Source: JABDJZ01 sp047619685 (GTDB taxonomy: Bacteria > Bacteroidota > Rhodothermia > Rhodothermales > UBA10348). Taken from it: a stretch of 64,000 bases of DNA. Both the position numbers and the translations under genes were made by a program. Shown in pieces: positions 37,921-46,995 of this stretch. The notes beneath the pieces are model-generated. The model was not told the DNA's origin. It ran no database searches and was given only the letters and a program-made list of their open reading frames with translations. Numbering within the stretch: the stretch's first letter is position 1; each line of letters begins with the position of its first letter. Location: assembly GCA_047619685.1 (NCBI GenBank), contig JBLHLC010000020.1:13412-77411 (forward strand), read 5' to 3'.

Positions 37921-39087
37921 ATGAGGTTTATGAAACGCTTACTTCCCCTCGCCCTGTTCGCCACCCTTATTTGGGCTGGTTGTGACTCGGCTTCTCCCCT
38001 TGAGGCTGAGTCCGCCAGCCAATCCGGGTCTATCTCGGCCGCCCCCTCCATTGGCGGCGACATTACTGTCGAATCGCTTCTGTCGCTTGATGGCGTCTTC
38101 CTTTTTGAAGACGATGCAGCCAAAGGCAAGAAACAGTTCGCCTGTACAATCGCGACACGAACCCGGTCTGGCCGGATCAAGGCCGCGGTCAAGCCCATGA
38201 AACTGCCTTCTGAGTTTCAAGATCTGCCAGGTCAGCGGTCGGTGCGATACGTGCTCCGCGACAAAGATGGCGTGGCAATCCGCCTTGCAGAGTGCATTAT
38301 CCCCGATGATGATGGAGTACAGACCTGGTTGGTCGAAGAAGCCCTACGTCTCCCGAGGCATCTTCGGTATCTACAGCCGAACGATGGGGCCAATAAGACC
38401 GCAGCTGACGAACTTGATTGCACATGGGACCAGGATTACGGCGGTTACATTTGTGAGGACCAGATCACGATTACGCCAGACGGAGACATTCTCGGCGACC
38501 CGGATGCCCCGGGTGGCGGCGGCTGGCCGGCATATGAGGAGCCGGGCGGCGGTGGGGGTGGCACCGGTGGGCCGCCCGATCCCAACACAATCGGCTACGC
38601 AATGCAGCCTGATTGCAGCATTAACTACTCGAATTACGTGGATCCCTCCGGTGCACCGGCGTTCCCAGACCACATGGCATGGTGCGCCGGAACACAGACA
38701 AACAGTTCCCAAGCTGCAGCCATGCAGAACGCCATTGCCGCTCTGCAGAATCATTCAATTGACATCTGCCGTACAGGTGGAACGGTGGCGGCTGCGATAG
38801 TTTCTACTGGCGGGTTCAGGGTCGCCCCTCCTGGGTATCCGGACGGTGGAGCCGCGCCGACCTCAGCAGATCGTTTCGGCAGCGCAGCAGACTGGTTCCT
38901 CCTGGATAATTCGTATTTTGCCTGGGCAACCACTCGGCCACCCGGTGGATACTCGAGCCTCCAAGGGGCAATCATGCATGAGATGGATCATATTCTCGGG
39001 CAAAATGCCGGTACCGACGCAAACGGTCATCTTCTTGGTGTGACACCTCACCATACCCCGCACTCACAGATGTGCGACTTCCCGTGA
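37921..39087 (+). CDS. Lipoprotein with HExxH motif, possible metallopeptidase
   Basis: A 388-residue lipoprotein from the ATG at 37921, chosen because it gives the signal sequence MRFMKRLLPLALFATLIWAG with lipobox Cys21. The middle has a Gly/Pro-rich low-complexity linker. The C-terminal domain contains AIMHEMDHILGQNAG, a zinc-binding HExxH motif (His353, Glu354, His357) plus a following Gly, with His-rich HLLGVTPHHTPH as candidate further ligands. It resembles the gluzincin/metzincin style of active site, but no exact family is recognised. Its stop overlaps the next lipoprotein start (TGATG), indicating coupled translation. Confidence 0.75.
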   Translation: MRFMKRLLPLALFATLIWAGCDSASPLEAESASQSGSISAAPSIGGDITVESLLSLDGVFLFEDDAAKGKKQFACTIATRTRSGRIKAAVKPMKLPSEFQDLPGQRSVRYVLRDKDGVAIRLAECIIPDDDGVQTWLVEEALRLPRHLRYLQPNDGANKTAADELDCTWDQDYGGYICEDQITITPDGDILGDPDAPGGGGWPAYEEPGGGGGGTGGPPDPNTIGYAMQPDCSINYSNYVDPSGAPAFPDHMAWCAGTQTNSSQAAAMQNAIAALQNHSIDICRTGGTVAAAIVSTGGFRVAPPGYPDGGAAPTSADRFGSAADWFLLDNSYFAWATTRPPGGYSSLQGAIMHEMDHILGQNAGTDANGHLLGVTPHHTPHSQMCDFP

Positions 39088-39488
39088 TGCGATATTTCAC
39101 CTCCGCGCTTTTAGTCGTCGCGTTTTGCATCCTCGCTGGATGCGAGCAGCAACCCATCGTGCTGCATGATTTTCAGGACACCGTTGTCACGGACGCGAAG
39201 CCACCAGGACTTGGCCAGTCCTCGGAGGAGATTGCGGCGAAGGGGGGCCCTGACTGGGCGGTCTTGGCATCCGATAACTGGCCGGGCTGGACCGGAATGC
39301 CTGGAGCCGTTCTCGAATTTCACTGGGAACGGTCCTGCGGCACGGTCACTATGATGTTTGACGCGGACGTGGCTATCGGAGTAGCGGATCCTGACCCGTG
39401 CGAAGACGGCGATACTGGGTTCAAGCCTCCGAGCACAACCCTCTGCTCCAACGAGGATCGCAAGGCCCTATGCGGATTGCCCCAGTAG
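39087..39488 (+). CDS. Small lipoprotein coupled to the HExxH lipoprotein
   Basis: A 133-residue lipoprotein with signal MRYFTSALLVVAFCILAGC and lipobox Cys19. The remainder has several cysteines and acidic patches (DPDPCEDGDTGFKPP, LCSNEDRKALC) that could form disulfides. The ATG at 39087 shares a base with the previous stop. No known family was recognised. The coupling suggests a partner or inhibitor of the putative metallopeptidase, which is inference only. A GC-rich hairpin follows at 39524-39549. Confidence 0.7.
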   Translation: MRYFTSALLVVAFCILAGCEQQPIVLHDFQDTVVTDAKPPGLGQSSEEIAAKGGPDWAVLASDNWPGWTGMPGAVLEFHWERSCGTVTMMFDADVAIGVADPDPCEDGDTGFKPPSTTLCSNEDRKALCGLPQ

Positions 39489-39523
39489 GCAGAGTCCGTG
39501 ACAGGAGGACCGTCCGATAAAAC

Positions 39524-39549
39524 GGGCTCCGGGCTTCGGCTCGGGGCCC
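39524..39549 (+). terminator. Probable terminator after the lipoprotein pair
   Basis: GGGCTCCG pairs with CGGGGCCC across a short CTTCGG-containing loop, and CTGTCTTTTG follows. The hairpin lies 36 bp after the stop of the second lipoprotein gene. Confidence 0.6.
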
Positions 39550-39670
39550 GCTGTCTTTTGGTCGTGACGAAGGTCGTGTTCTGGAGTCTGTCGGTTCCCG
39601 GGATCCGATTCTTCGACCTCCCGGTATGTGACATCTGGCGCCCGACAAACGGGAGACGTTCCTTGCGTCC

Positions 39671-39895
39671 ATGCAGATGAAAGGCTCCAGATTACTCTCC
39701 ATGCTCCGGTACGCCTCGGCCCGCAGTCGCTGCCCCGTGTGCCAGAACAGCCAGTTCACGTTCGCCAAGGACCACGTTCAAATGGCCGGCCGCGAGTACG
39801 CAATAATGTCCTGCTGTCGGTGTGGCGGATCCACGCTCATCGATGTGGCGATCATCACCCGGAAGTCGCAGGGAGCGCCAGTCGAAGCGGCGTGA
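39671..39895 (+). CDS. Small zinc-ribbon-like protein, island paralogue
   Basis: A 74-residue protein with Cys pairs CPVC and CCRC(G), the same family as the 90-residue core protein at 28530-28802. It is shorter at the N-terminus but retains RYASARSRC, QNSQFTF, GREYA and the KSQGAP tail. The island copy therefore may be a captured or converging relative of a host protein. The function of the family is unknown; zinc binding is inferred from the cysteine spacing. Confidence 0.65.
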   Translation: MQMKGSRLLSMLRYASARSRCPVCQNSQFTFAKDHVQMAGREYAIMSCCRCGGSTLIDVAIITRKSQGAPVEAA

Positions 39896-40484
39896 CCACG
39901 ACCCCGGCCCCTGTCGAGCTGTTGGGCACCGTCATCAAAATGATCGAAGACGGTCATCAGGTCAACGTACCACGGCCTTGGAGTTCGGGCCTTTTTCGAA
40001 GCAAAAGCGGACGCAAATGTGAGTGGCCTGGGATTCTGATCACTTCGAAGCCTCCAAATCCAAGGAACCAGCAATCAGCCAGCCAGGACAGTCCAGAAGA
40101 GATTTGACCGCCTGACGGCTCGCCTCGCCAATCCAGGTAGTTCCGGAGCCGCCCTCAGTCAGCTCAATCACCGGGACCGAGGCCCCGGTTCCCTCAGAAA
40201 TCGCTTCTTCCCCTTTCCATAAGAGTTCGCCGTGTTTTGTTGCTCGGCGGCCAATCGGCGCACTAGCGGCCTACAAGGCCTATTACGAACAAGTCCGACG
40301 AGGGTCAGAGTTGCTAAGTCTGACAGCGATGACTATCGTCTGGAAGGACGTTTGCGCTCGGCCTAAGGAGGCAGTGATGGACTTGGTTCGAGGGGAATGA
40401 TGGCGAAATCGTCCTGTTTGAAGCCCACACACTCGGTCAAGGCCGTCTTGGCCTGGTGGACGAGGCGGTTAGTCTGAGGATTTG
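39896..40484. other. 589-bp stretch before the polymerase-like gene, no confident gene
   Basis: No convincing ORF. Immediately upstream of the polymerase-like gene a short open stretch reads EIVLFEAHTLGQGRLGLVDEAV, protein-like but without a start, and ends at the TGA at 40484. It may be a gene remnant. No promoter could be fixed. Confidence 0.35.
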
Positions 40485-41978
40485 ATGAGCGAAAAGGAGA
40501 TCGACGAAGGAGTAAGGCAGGCCGTCGAGCACGAGGCCCGCAAGGAGGAGGACTTCCCCCGGTCGAACGCCGTGTGGCCGGACAATATGCCGCAGTCGCT
40601 TCTGATCCTTGACCGGCCGACCCTGACGGCCATTGAGGACCACTTCCGGTTTGACTCTGAGGACGACCGCTTGCTGGTCCTTTCCTATGTCTTCGCGCTT
40701 GGTAATGTCGTCATCACGAGCCGTGCCTCGATGGCCCGCATTCTGGACCGTCGGGAATCCAGTTTTGTGGGCGAGGAGGCCACTGGGAAGATCCTGCAGC
40801 GACTCGTGGATCGGTATCTACGCGGCGCCAAGGTGACCGGCTATATCGCCGGCTCCGTGGCCAGGAAGATCGACGGCGTTCAAGCGGCGGTCCCTAAGAA
40901 GCTGCGCCAGATGATCGAGAAGGATCTCTCGTGTGCGCCCAGCGATCTCGAGGCGCCGGTGATGGTCGCAACCGGTAGGTCCTGGAACTGGAAGACCAAG
41001 AAGGCCGAGGGCGAGAGCCGCCTGGCGCGGGTGCAGGAATCGAACATCAGCAGCGTCGCTACGGTCCAGCGTTTCCTAAACGGTCTTCCGCCGCGGGCCT
41101 TCCAATTCCCGACGGAAGCTGTTGCCGAGTGTTACGCAATGGCCGCGGAGTTTGGCGAGCCAGCGCGTAGCCGGCATCGGAGGACACTGCGGGACCTAAT
41201 TGCGCTGCCCAAACCGATATACTCGGCCTCCACCGCCACCCCTCGCCTCCATGCCCTCGGCTACAGCCTACAGAATTGTCCCTCCTGGATGCGGCGAACG
41301 CTGGGGCAGAACTGGATCGAGCTCGACCTCCAGAGTGCGGCTCTCGCCATCGCCCAGCACCATTGGAACCTCCCGAAACTTGGCACGCGCCTGAATGATG
41401 ACATTTCCATTTGGAAGACTCTCCATGGGGAAATTGCGCCTCGGTTTGACGAGAAGCTCTTCAAGGTGATTGTCAAGAGGTACGCAATTTCCATGCTGAT
41501 GGCTGCTAGCTCCAACGGGGCAGCCTGGTATTCTAGGCTTGCTTATGAGGCAGCCACCGGAAGAATGCCCTCCAACAAGCTCATCAATGCAGTGCAGGAG
41601 CATCCCGTGTTTGAGGAGATTCAGCAGGCTGCAAAGAATGAAGCTCATACGGTAGCTCGCCAGCCAACCACAACCGTTCTCGGTGTAGAGCTCGGCGGAG
41701 GTGTCCTCGAGCCGTCCAACATTATCAGCCAACTCCTCTTCTCCTACGAGTGGCTGCTGCTGGCTCCAGTGATCAAGTCGGCGATGGAAGAGGCCGACCG
41801 CGAACGCCCACTATTTCGCCTCATGATCTGGCAACACGACGGCTTCTCGATCAATGTCCTTGGCAGTGGACCAAGTCGGCGGAAAGCAGTGGTTGAAGAT
41901 CTTCAGGCCCGGGTTCAGTCGCGGGCAGCAGAACTGGGCATCATGACCAGGCTGGCAATCGACCACGGAACCATTTAG
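40485..41978 (+). CDS. Putative single-subunit polymerase-like protein (family A / T7 RNAP palm motifs)
   Basis: A 497-residue protein from the ATG at 40485 (a TTG one codon earlier is also open). Three motifs in the order of family A DNA polymerases and T7-type RNA polymerases are visible. Motif A is WIELDLQSAALAIAQHHW (Asp281). A motif B-like helix is KVIVKRYAISMLMAASSNG (Lys327, Lys331). Motif C is WQHDGFSI (His451, Asp452). The N-terminal 200 residues are basic and helical and may bind DNA. No 3'-5' exonuclease domain is evident. It is the only replication-like gene of the element, so it may replicate or transcribe the excised form. Catalytic activity and DNA- versus RNA-polymerase nature are inference. 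Confidence 0.55.
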   Translation: MSEKEIDEGVRQAVEHEARKEEDFPRSNAVWPDNMPQSLLILDRPTLTAIEDHFRFDSEDDRLLVLSYVFALGNVVITSRASMARILDRRESSFVGEEATGKILQRLVDRYLRGAKVTGYIAGSVARKIDGVQAAVPKKLRQMIEKDLSCAPSDLEAPVMVATGRSWNWKTKKAEGESRLARVQESNISSVATVQRFLNGLPPRAFQFPTEAVAECYAMAAEFGEPARSRHRRTLRDLIALPKPIYSASTATPRLHALGYSLQNCPSWMRRTLGQNWIELDLQSAALAIAQHHWNLPKLGTRLNDDISIWKTLHGEIAPRFDEKLFKVIVKRYAISMLMAASSNGAAWYSRLAYEAATGRMPSNKLINAVQEHPVFEEIQQAAKNEAHTVARQPTTTVLGVELGGGVLEPSNIISQLLFSYEWLLLAPVIKSAMEEADRERPLFRLMIWQHDGFSINVLGSGPSRRKAVVEDLQARVQSRAAELGIMTRLAIDHGTI

Positions 41979-42016
41979 GCCTTTCGCGGGGAATTCCAGG
42001 GGGAACCCTCCGGGGT

Positions 42017-42250
42017 TTGTCGCCAGGTCTGCCGCTAGAAAGCAGGGGGACCCGTTGGCTGGGCGCCTGGGGCCACCAGGGATTGTATCGAAGCAATGAC
42101 CGGGGCGGAAGCTGGCAGCCCGTCGAAATCGAGAACGGGGGCAACATCGTCTATGCCCTGGCGGAAGACGCAACGCTGCACATCGTCTACGCGTCAGCCG
42201 ATTATGGCCGGGTTTTGCGGAGCTTTAACGACGGCGCTCGTGTGTTTTGA
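42017..42250 (+). pseudogene. Remnant of a BNR/sialidase-type repeat protein
   Basis: A 77-codon fragment reading WLGAWGHQGLYRSNDRGGSW then IVYALAEDATLHIVYASAD, i.e. Asp-box (S-x-D-x-G-x-x-W) repeats as in the intact BNR-type lipoprotein at 49721-50788. It has no signal peptide and no full-length continuation, so it looks like the 3' end of a truncated cargo gene. It lies between the polymerase-like gene and the next exported protein. Confidence 0.6.
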
Positions 42251-42323
42251 CGACGAACTTTCACCTGACCCGTCAGGTGCTTATCGTAAGTTACTGTTTC
42301 TAAGCTGGGCCGAGGCCAGTGTT

Positions 42324-43280
42324 ATGAAGGAGCTAAGATCGACGACCATTTGGGCGGTAGCCAGCCTTGTTGTTCAACTCCTCCTTCTGCCGTCGAGCAA
42401 TTTTGCCGCGGCTCAGGATCTTGAGCCGTTCGATACAGCACGCCCCGGCAGCTACTTCCAGTACGAGGTCTATGTGATGGATGTCGCCACCGGACAGGTA
42501 GCCGCCGGCCCCGGGGCGCTTTTTGAGTTCAAGGTATTGAGGGATACAACGATAGACGCTACCCCGTGGATAGTCCTGGAGTCTGCAGAGTACGACGCAG
42601 CCGGGGCTTTCCTGAGAAGCGGTCTATGTGCTGCCCAGAGGTACTCCCCTCGAACTCGAGATCTCCTGTCGCCTGCCAATTCGAATGATCTGTGTGACGG
42701 CTACTGGCCACTCACCAATGCGTACGAGAACACGGTAAGTGTTCACAACGAGCCAGGTCATGTTGTTGTCGGCGGCACTCCGTACGAGGTCGAGAAAGCG
42801 GCGCGAGTAGAGGCCCGGGGCTGTGGCACCGCTGGGGCCGGCTGCAGTGGCCGATGGTGGGAGTACGGACTTGGAGTCGGGCTTGTCGAGTACGCCACAT
42901 GGCATAGCGGCGGCTTCGGTAGTGGTGATAGTGATCGCCGCTGGAGGCTGCGATACGCCCGCGTGGCGTCAGGGGAGTTTGGAAGCAAGAAATCAGACGT
43001 CGCCCTTTCAACAGAGGAGGCGCCTGATTTCACTAACCCGCTCCAGATTTACCCAAATCCTGCTTCCAGCCTCGCGTGGGCAACCCTCGGGATCCCGGCG
43101 ACAGGACTTCGCCTGGAGGTTGTTGATATGCTAGGCCGCGCGATTCGCCGTGAAATCTGGCCCGGTGCGGAATCTCGGATTCCTATTAGCTTGGAAGGGC
43201 TACCTCCCGGTGTCGTGCTCGTTCGGTTGGTTGACGGGCGGGGCCTCACGGTTGGATCGAGCACCCTGGTTATACAGTAG
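42324..43280 (+). CDS. T9SS-exported protein of unknown function
   Basis: A 318-residue secreted protein from the ATG at 42324, chosen because it starts a signal peptide (MKELRSTTIWAVASLVVQLLLL.. ending AAAQ). The frame is open upstream but contains the preceding remnant. The body resembles the 298-residue island protein at 48828 (GSYFQYEVYVMD versus GDFWQYEETSN, with a residue-spanning DTT and Cys pairs). It ends in a T9SS sorting domain: IYPNPASSLAWATLG, VVDMLGRAIR, LPPGVVLVRLVDG. No enzymatic motif was recognised. Confidence 0.75.
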   Translation: MKELRSTTIWAVASLVVQLLLLPSSNFAAAQDLEPFDTARPGSYFQYEVYVMDVATGQVAAGPGALFEFKVLRDTTIDATPWIVLESAEYDAAGAFLRSGLCAAQRYSPRTRDLLSPANSNDLCDGYWPLTNAYENTVSVHNEPGHVVVGGTPYEVEKAARVEARGCGTAGAGCSGRWWEYGLGVGLVEYATWHSGGFGSGDSDRRWRLRYARVASGEFGSKKSDVALSTEEAPDFTNPLQIYPNPASSLAWATLGIPATGLRLEVVDMLGRAIRREIWPGAESRIPISLEGLPPGVVLVRLVDGRGLTVGSSTLVIQ

Positions 43281-43901
43281 CGGCATAACCGTTGAGTCAT
43301 AGCGCCTTTCCAGCTTACATGTGAAGACATTTCCGTCCGATCAAACATGTTCTTCCCATCATGGTCGTGCCCGGTGATGAGGCGGATTCGCGATACCGGC
43401 AAGAAGGGGATATTTGTCGCGATTCCAGCAACGGCCAATTTGCCAACGACGAGAAGTGTGCTGGGGACATTGGATTCGCTGCCTCCGTCAGTGCAGACGT
43501 GACCTATGCGCTGCGAGGGGGCCAGCGAATTGGGGCGCGGGGTATCGACTTGGACACGCCCACGGGCCGTAGGCCGTCGTTTGGTGGGTATGGAAGAGTA
43601 CCGTCCCGGTTGATGTCAGGGTGGAAGCGGGGCCTGCACTCTTCCGGCTGCATCCATCGTCGGCGCACCCGATCCAGCGGGCCAGTCTCGGCCGCATCTC
43701 CGGCACTGGGCATGCGGTGGTACGCGCACGCGAAGACTTAGAAGGCTGAGGAGAGTGGTGGCAAACGACTTTCTTTGTGGGCGAACACGTTAGCGCCAGG
43801 CTCGATCCGCTTGGCTTTTCTTGAGCCGTTCATTACTGTCCATGATGAGAATCGTCCCGGCTTCACCGCCTCCGGACGGATCCAAGCGAGCACCCCGAAT
43901 A
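43281..43901. other. 621-bp stretch, mostly decayed coding sequence
   Basis: No intact gene was seen. A minus-strand fragment at about 43619-43699 reads DWPAGSGAPTMDAAGRV and matches the WPTGLGAPTTDAAGRV segment of the 578-residue T9SS protein at 50785. An unrelated plus-strand frame of 126 codons covers the same bases and is unconvincing. Confidence 0.45.
43619..43699 (-). pseudogene. Fragment of the 557/578-residue T9SS protein family
   Basis: Read on the minus strand, RDWPAGSGAPTMDAAGRV aligns with the WPTGLGAPT.DAAG(R/N) core of the two intact paralogues (46996-48669 and 50785-52521), then hits a stop. Only about 20 codons are recognisable, so this is a heavily decayed third copy. Confidence 0.5.
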
Positions 43902-46283
43902 ATGCGGTTCGTCTCTATCCTGGTTTCGATCCTGACCATCGCCACTGGTCCCATGGCTGCGTTCGGCCAGGCGTGTCCCGGTGGACCCGGGTGCGGCGGA
44001 TGGTCAGACAGTTTCAGGGCCGAAGGCGTAGCCGGGCCAAAGCGCGTTGTTCTGACGGAGTTCGGAGAGATCTATGCCTACGGAAGGCCAATGCTGTCAA
44101 CCGGCGGGCAAGTCTGGAACGGCGTCCTGAAGTGGAACGGTGCAAACTGGGATAATGTCGGTGAATTCGATGGCTGGATAGCCGGGCTCTACCCCGGAAA
44201 CGGCTCGGAAATCTACGCTGTTGGCGACTTTTCTCGGGCTGGGTCGGTCGCCTCGCGTAGGGTCGCCCGGTGGAACGGCTTTGAATGGAAGCCGCTCGGG
44301 GCGGGCTTCGCCGACCCGCCGCTCGCGTTTGCGGTTTCCCCGGACGGAACCGTGAACATCGGCGGAGGGACGCGAACGGGAGGCCCATTCCGGACGCCGT
44401 TGGTCTACAGGTCTACCGTGGGCCTGAAGAGCTGGAACGGAACCGGGTGGACATCTCGTGGCAACTCTGCTGGGGCTTATGTCGGGAAAATGGCGATTGC
44501 ACCTGACGGAACTGTCTACGCCTCTATTGGCGATGGCACCTTGTGCCTTGCCCGCCTCCCAGTAAATGCTACCCAATTCGAATGCATGGGTGGAGCCCGA
44601 GAGGGAGGGTCGATGGCAGTCGACGGCCGGGGCTATCTTTACGTTGCAGAACGAGGACGTCTTCAGCTTTGGACGGACGGCCAGCTCGTCGGATCGGTCC
44701 TCGAGGGCGTGCAACACGTGTACGGGCGCGGCGGGCAGGTCTGGGCTACCACCCTACAGAACGATTCGCTTCGGGTTCGACATTTGATGGGAGACAGCTG
44801 GGCTGCGGTCGGCCCAGCGTTTTGGGGTTCGGTCTCGGATGTGTCTGCAAGTCCGGGGCAGGGCGTGGTCATCGCCGGGACCCTCCGCCTCAACAACGCC
44901 AGTCCAATCGAGACCGCCGTGCATCTGGTAGGATCCGACTGGCGGCCCTTGCGGGATTCGACGCCGCGCCTCGGGTTGCCTGACAGGGTTCGTGCAGTCC
45001 ACGCCATGGCGACGGGCGGAGCAGTGGTCGCGAGTCAGGTCGGCTTTTCCCGGGACCGTTCCTCGCACATCGCAGTCTTCGAAGCCGGAGAGTGGAGCAC
45101 TCTCGGAGAAACTTTCGACGACGAGGTCCTCGTGGTTTTCGGAGACGACTCCAGCGAAATCTTTGCATCAGGAATTTTCCACCGCTCCGGAGACACCGAG
45201 TTGCCAGGCCTTGCTCGCTGGGACGGCACGCGATGGCATCCCATGGGAGAATTGCCGTTTCCCCCCGGTCCCTTTGCAGTCCGCGCATTCGCAAGAGACG
45301 TCGAGGGACGTCTCATCGCGGTCGGATCTGATCAGTGGGATGCCGGCACAGGGTTCGTCATTAGGTGGAATGATCCCGGCTGGACGGTCCTCACCAGGAT
45401 CGACGGCCCCGTATCGTCTGTCGTCGCCGCGCCGGATGGGTCCCTGGTGATTGGTGGCGGTTTTGACTCCGCCGGGTTGCATCATATTGCCCGGCTGGAC
45501 GGGTCTGAACTCATCGCCATGGGCGAAGGCTTTGAAGGCACGGCTGCCGGCCTCGTGGTGCACCAGGGCTCAGTAGTTGCCCTGGACAATGTTGGTAGCC
45601 TCGTATCTGGGAACAGGAGCCAAACAAAGCGCTGGAATGGCAGCAGCTGGGACGCAATGGATGCGGGCTTCACGGGGGGTGGAAACCAGGCCAGATACCT
45701 GGGCGTGGACCGCGAACAACGACTTTTCGCCGCTGGGTCCTTTCGGTGGGCTGGTCTCGCAGACGCCCACGGAATCGCTCAGTGGAAGGACGAGCGGTGG
45801 CAAGCCGTCCCTGGGGTCTCGGGCGAAATGGGGAGGGCGGACAACTACCTTGGGGGGACCCCGGAGTATTGGGCACTTTCCAGCGGTCCAAACCTGGCGG
45901 TTGCTCACGACGGCACGCTCTACCTTGGACTGGGCTCAGAGTTGGTGTACACGGGCGGCAGCGTGGCGTCAAATTTTACAGTCTGGTATCCCGACGGTCC
46001 GCCCTCCTCGATCACGCCGGATCCGATCAAGCCGCCGGAAACCCCGGTTGTCCAATACACTGTCTACCCGAATCCGACAACAGGTACCGTCCGAATCGCG
46101 GGTCAACCTAGTCCAGACCGAATTTCGGTGTTCGACGCGCTCGGGCGGCAGCTCGGCCAGTATCGATACGGTTTGTCGGCACTCGAGAGGACCCTCCATC
46201 TACCAGTGCTCACGCCGGGCGTCTACTTCCTGGTCCTGGACTTAGGCGACAGGCGACAGACGTTGCCGATCTTAGTGCGGTAA
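43902..46283 (+). CDS. Large T9SS-exported beta-propeller-like protein
   Basis: A 793-residue secreted protein from the ATG at 43902 (signal MRFVSILVSILTIATGPMAAFG). The body has many short repeats of the type ARWNGFEWKPLGAGF, RWDGTRWHPMGELPF, KRWNGSSWDAMDAGF and QWKDERWQAV, alternating with SDGTVYxxG-type strands, as in beta-propeller/delta-60-like exported proteins. The C-terminus is a T9SS sorting domain (YTVYPNPTTGTVRIA, VFDALGRQLG, LTPGVYFLVLD). Probably a surface or secreted binding protein; no catalytic residues were recognised. It is flanked by decayed relatives of other exported genes. Confidence 0.75.
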   Translation: MRFVSILVSILTIATGPMAAFGQACPGGPGCGGWSDSFRAEGVAGPKRVVLTEFGEIYAYGRPMLSTGGQVWNGVLKWNGANWDNVGEFDGWIAGLYPGNGSEIYAVGDFSRAGSVASRRVARWNGFEWKPLGAGFADPPLAFAVSPDGTVNIGGGTRTGGPFRTPLVYRSTVGLKSWNGTGWTSRGNSAGAYVGKMAIAPDGTVYASIGDGTLCLARLPVNATQFECMGGAREGGSMAVDGRGYLYVAERGRLQLWTDGQLVGSVLEGVQHVYGRGGQVWATTLQNDSLRVRHLMGDSWAAVGPAFWGSVSDVSASPGQGVVIAGTLRLNNASPIETAVHLVGSDWRPLRDSTPRLGLPDRVRAVHAMATGGAVVASQVGFSRDRSSHIAVFEAGEWSTLGETFDDEVLVVFGDDSSEIFASGIFHRSGDTELPGLARWDGTRWHPMGELPFPPGPFAVRAFARDVEGRLIAVGSDQWDAGTGFVIRWNDPGWTVLTRIDGPVSSVVAAPDGSLVIGGGFDSAGLHHIARLDGSELIAMGEGFEGTAAGLVVHQGSVVALDNVGSLVSGNRSQTKRWNGSSWDAMDAGFTGGGNQARYLGVDREQRLFAAGSFRWAGLADAHGIAQWKDERWQAVPGVSGEMGRADNYLGGTPEYWALSSGPNLAVAHDGTLYLGLGSELVYTGGSVASNFTVWYPDGPPSSITPDPIKPPETPVVQYTVYPNPTTGTVRIAGQPSPDRISVFDALGRQLGQYRYGLSALERTLHLPVLTPGVYFLVLDLGDRRQTLPILVR

Positions 46284-46306
46284 CCCCGGCCCGACTTGGG
46301 ACCTGT

Positions 46307-46567
46307 GTGTCGTTGGAACCGAGGGCGTATCCCAACCCCTCCCAGGGCCAAGCCCGGGTTCGCTACACGTTGCCCGAGACCGCGCTCGTCCGTTTGGAAG
46401 TTTACGACATCCTCGGAAGACGCGTGAGAGTGCTGACTGAAGGCGTTCGAACCTCCGGCCGGCAGGAGACCATCTTGGACCTTCGGGGGTTCGCGAGCGG
46501 GGTCTACTTCGTCAGGTTCCAGTTGGACCACTACATAGCGGTGCGGCAGATGTTGGCGGCCAGGTAG
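46307..46567 (+). pseudogene. Orphan T9SS sorting domain, 5'-truncated gene
   Basis: An 86-codon frame that is almost only a T9SS C-terminal domain: AYPNPSQGQARVRYTLPE, LEVYDILGRRVRVL, FASGVYFVRFQLD. It begins 24 bp after the previous gene and has no signal peptide, so it is probably the remaining 3' end of a lost cargo gene rather than a functional protein. A terminator-like hairpin follows at 46631. Confidence 0.65.
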
Positions 46568-46630
46568 TGACCAAGCTCTTGGGGGGATCAGGCGCAACGG
46601 TGGAGTTCTGGGGGACGTACTTGGCCGCGA

Positions 46631-46657
46631 AAAAGCAGCCTCAAGCTGGGCTGCTTT
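46631..46657 (+). terminator. Terminator-like hairpin
   Basis: AAAAGCAGCC pairs with GGCTGCTTT across a short loop. A-rich and T-rich sides suggest function on both strands. It lies in a 428-bp gap between the orphan sorting domain and the next exported protein. The rest of the gap shows no convincing gene. Confidence 0.6.
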
Positions 46658-46995
46658 GCAGTCCGGCTGGGCACTGAAAGGCAAACCACTGAGAGCCTCG
46701 ACAAATCCCCAGTCAGCGGCGCCAAAAGGCACGTTTTGGGAGGATACCGACCGACTGTGAATCGGGCCCTCCTTTCAGTCCATTCCGGGCGATAGGAACT
46801 ACGGTCGAAGGCGGCGTGGAACGGGTACATCGGACCCACGGTAAACCCGGTGTAGCCGCCGCTTGCACGCGAGACCCTCGGTCCACCGACTTCGAGCATT
46901 CAGTCCGGGTCACCACTCTTTTCCGACTGACGAGAATCCTTGATGGGCCTTAGGACAATTCCGGCCGTAGACTGTCTCAAAGCACTCCGCACTCC

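Noticed and set aside
37921..39087. Calling the HExxH lipoprotein a metzincin
   Set aside because: After HEMDHILG the third-ligand position of HExxHxxGxxH/D is alanine, so only a general possible metallopeptidase is supported.
43361..43741. 126-codon plus-strand frame
   Set aside because: It overlaps a decayed minus-strand paralogue fragment, has low-complexity Arg/Ser composition and no motif.
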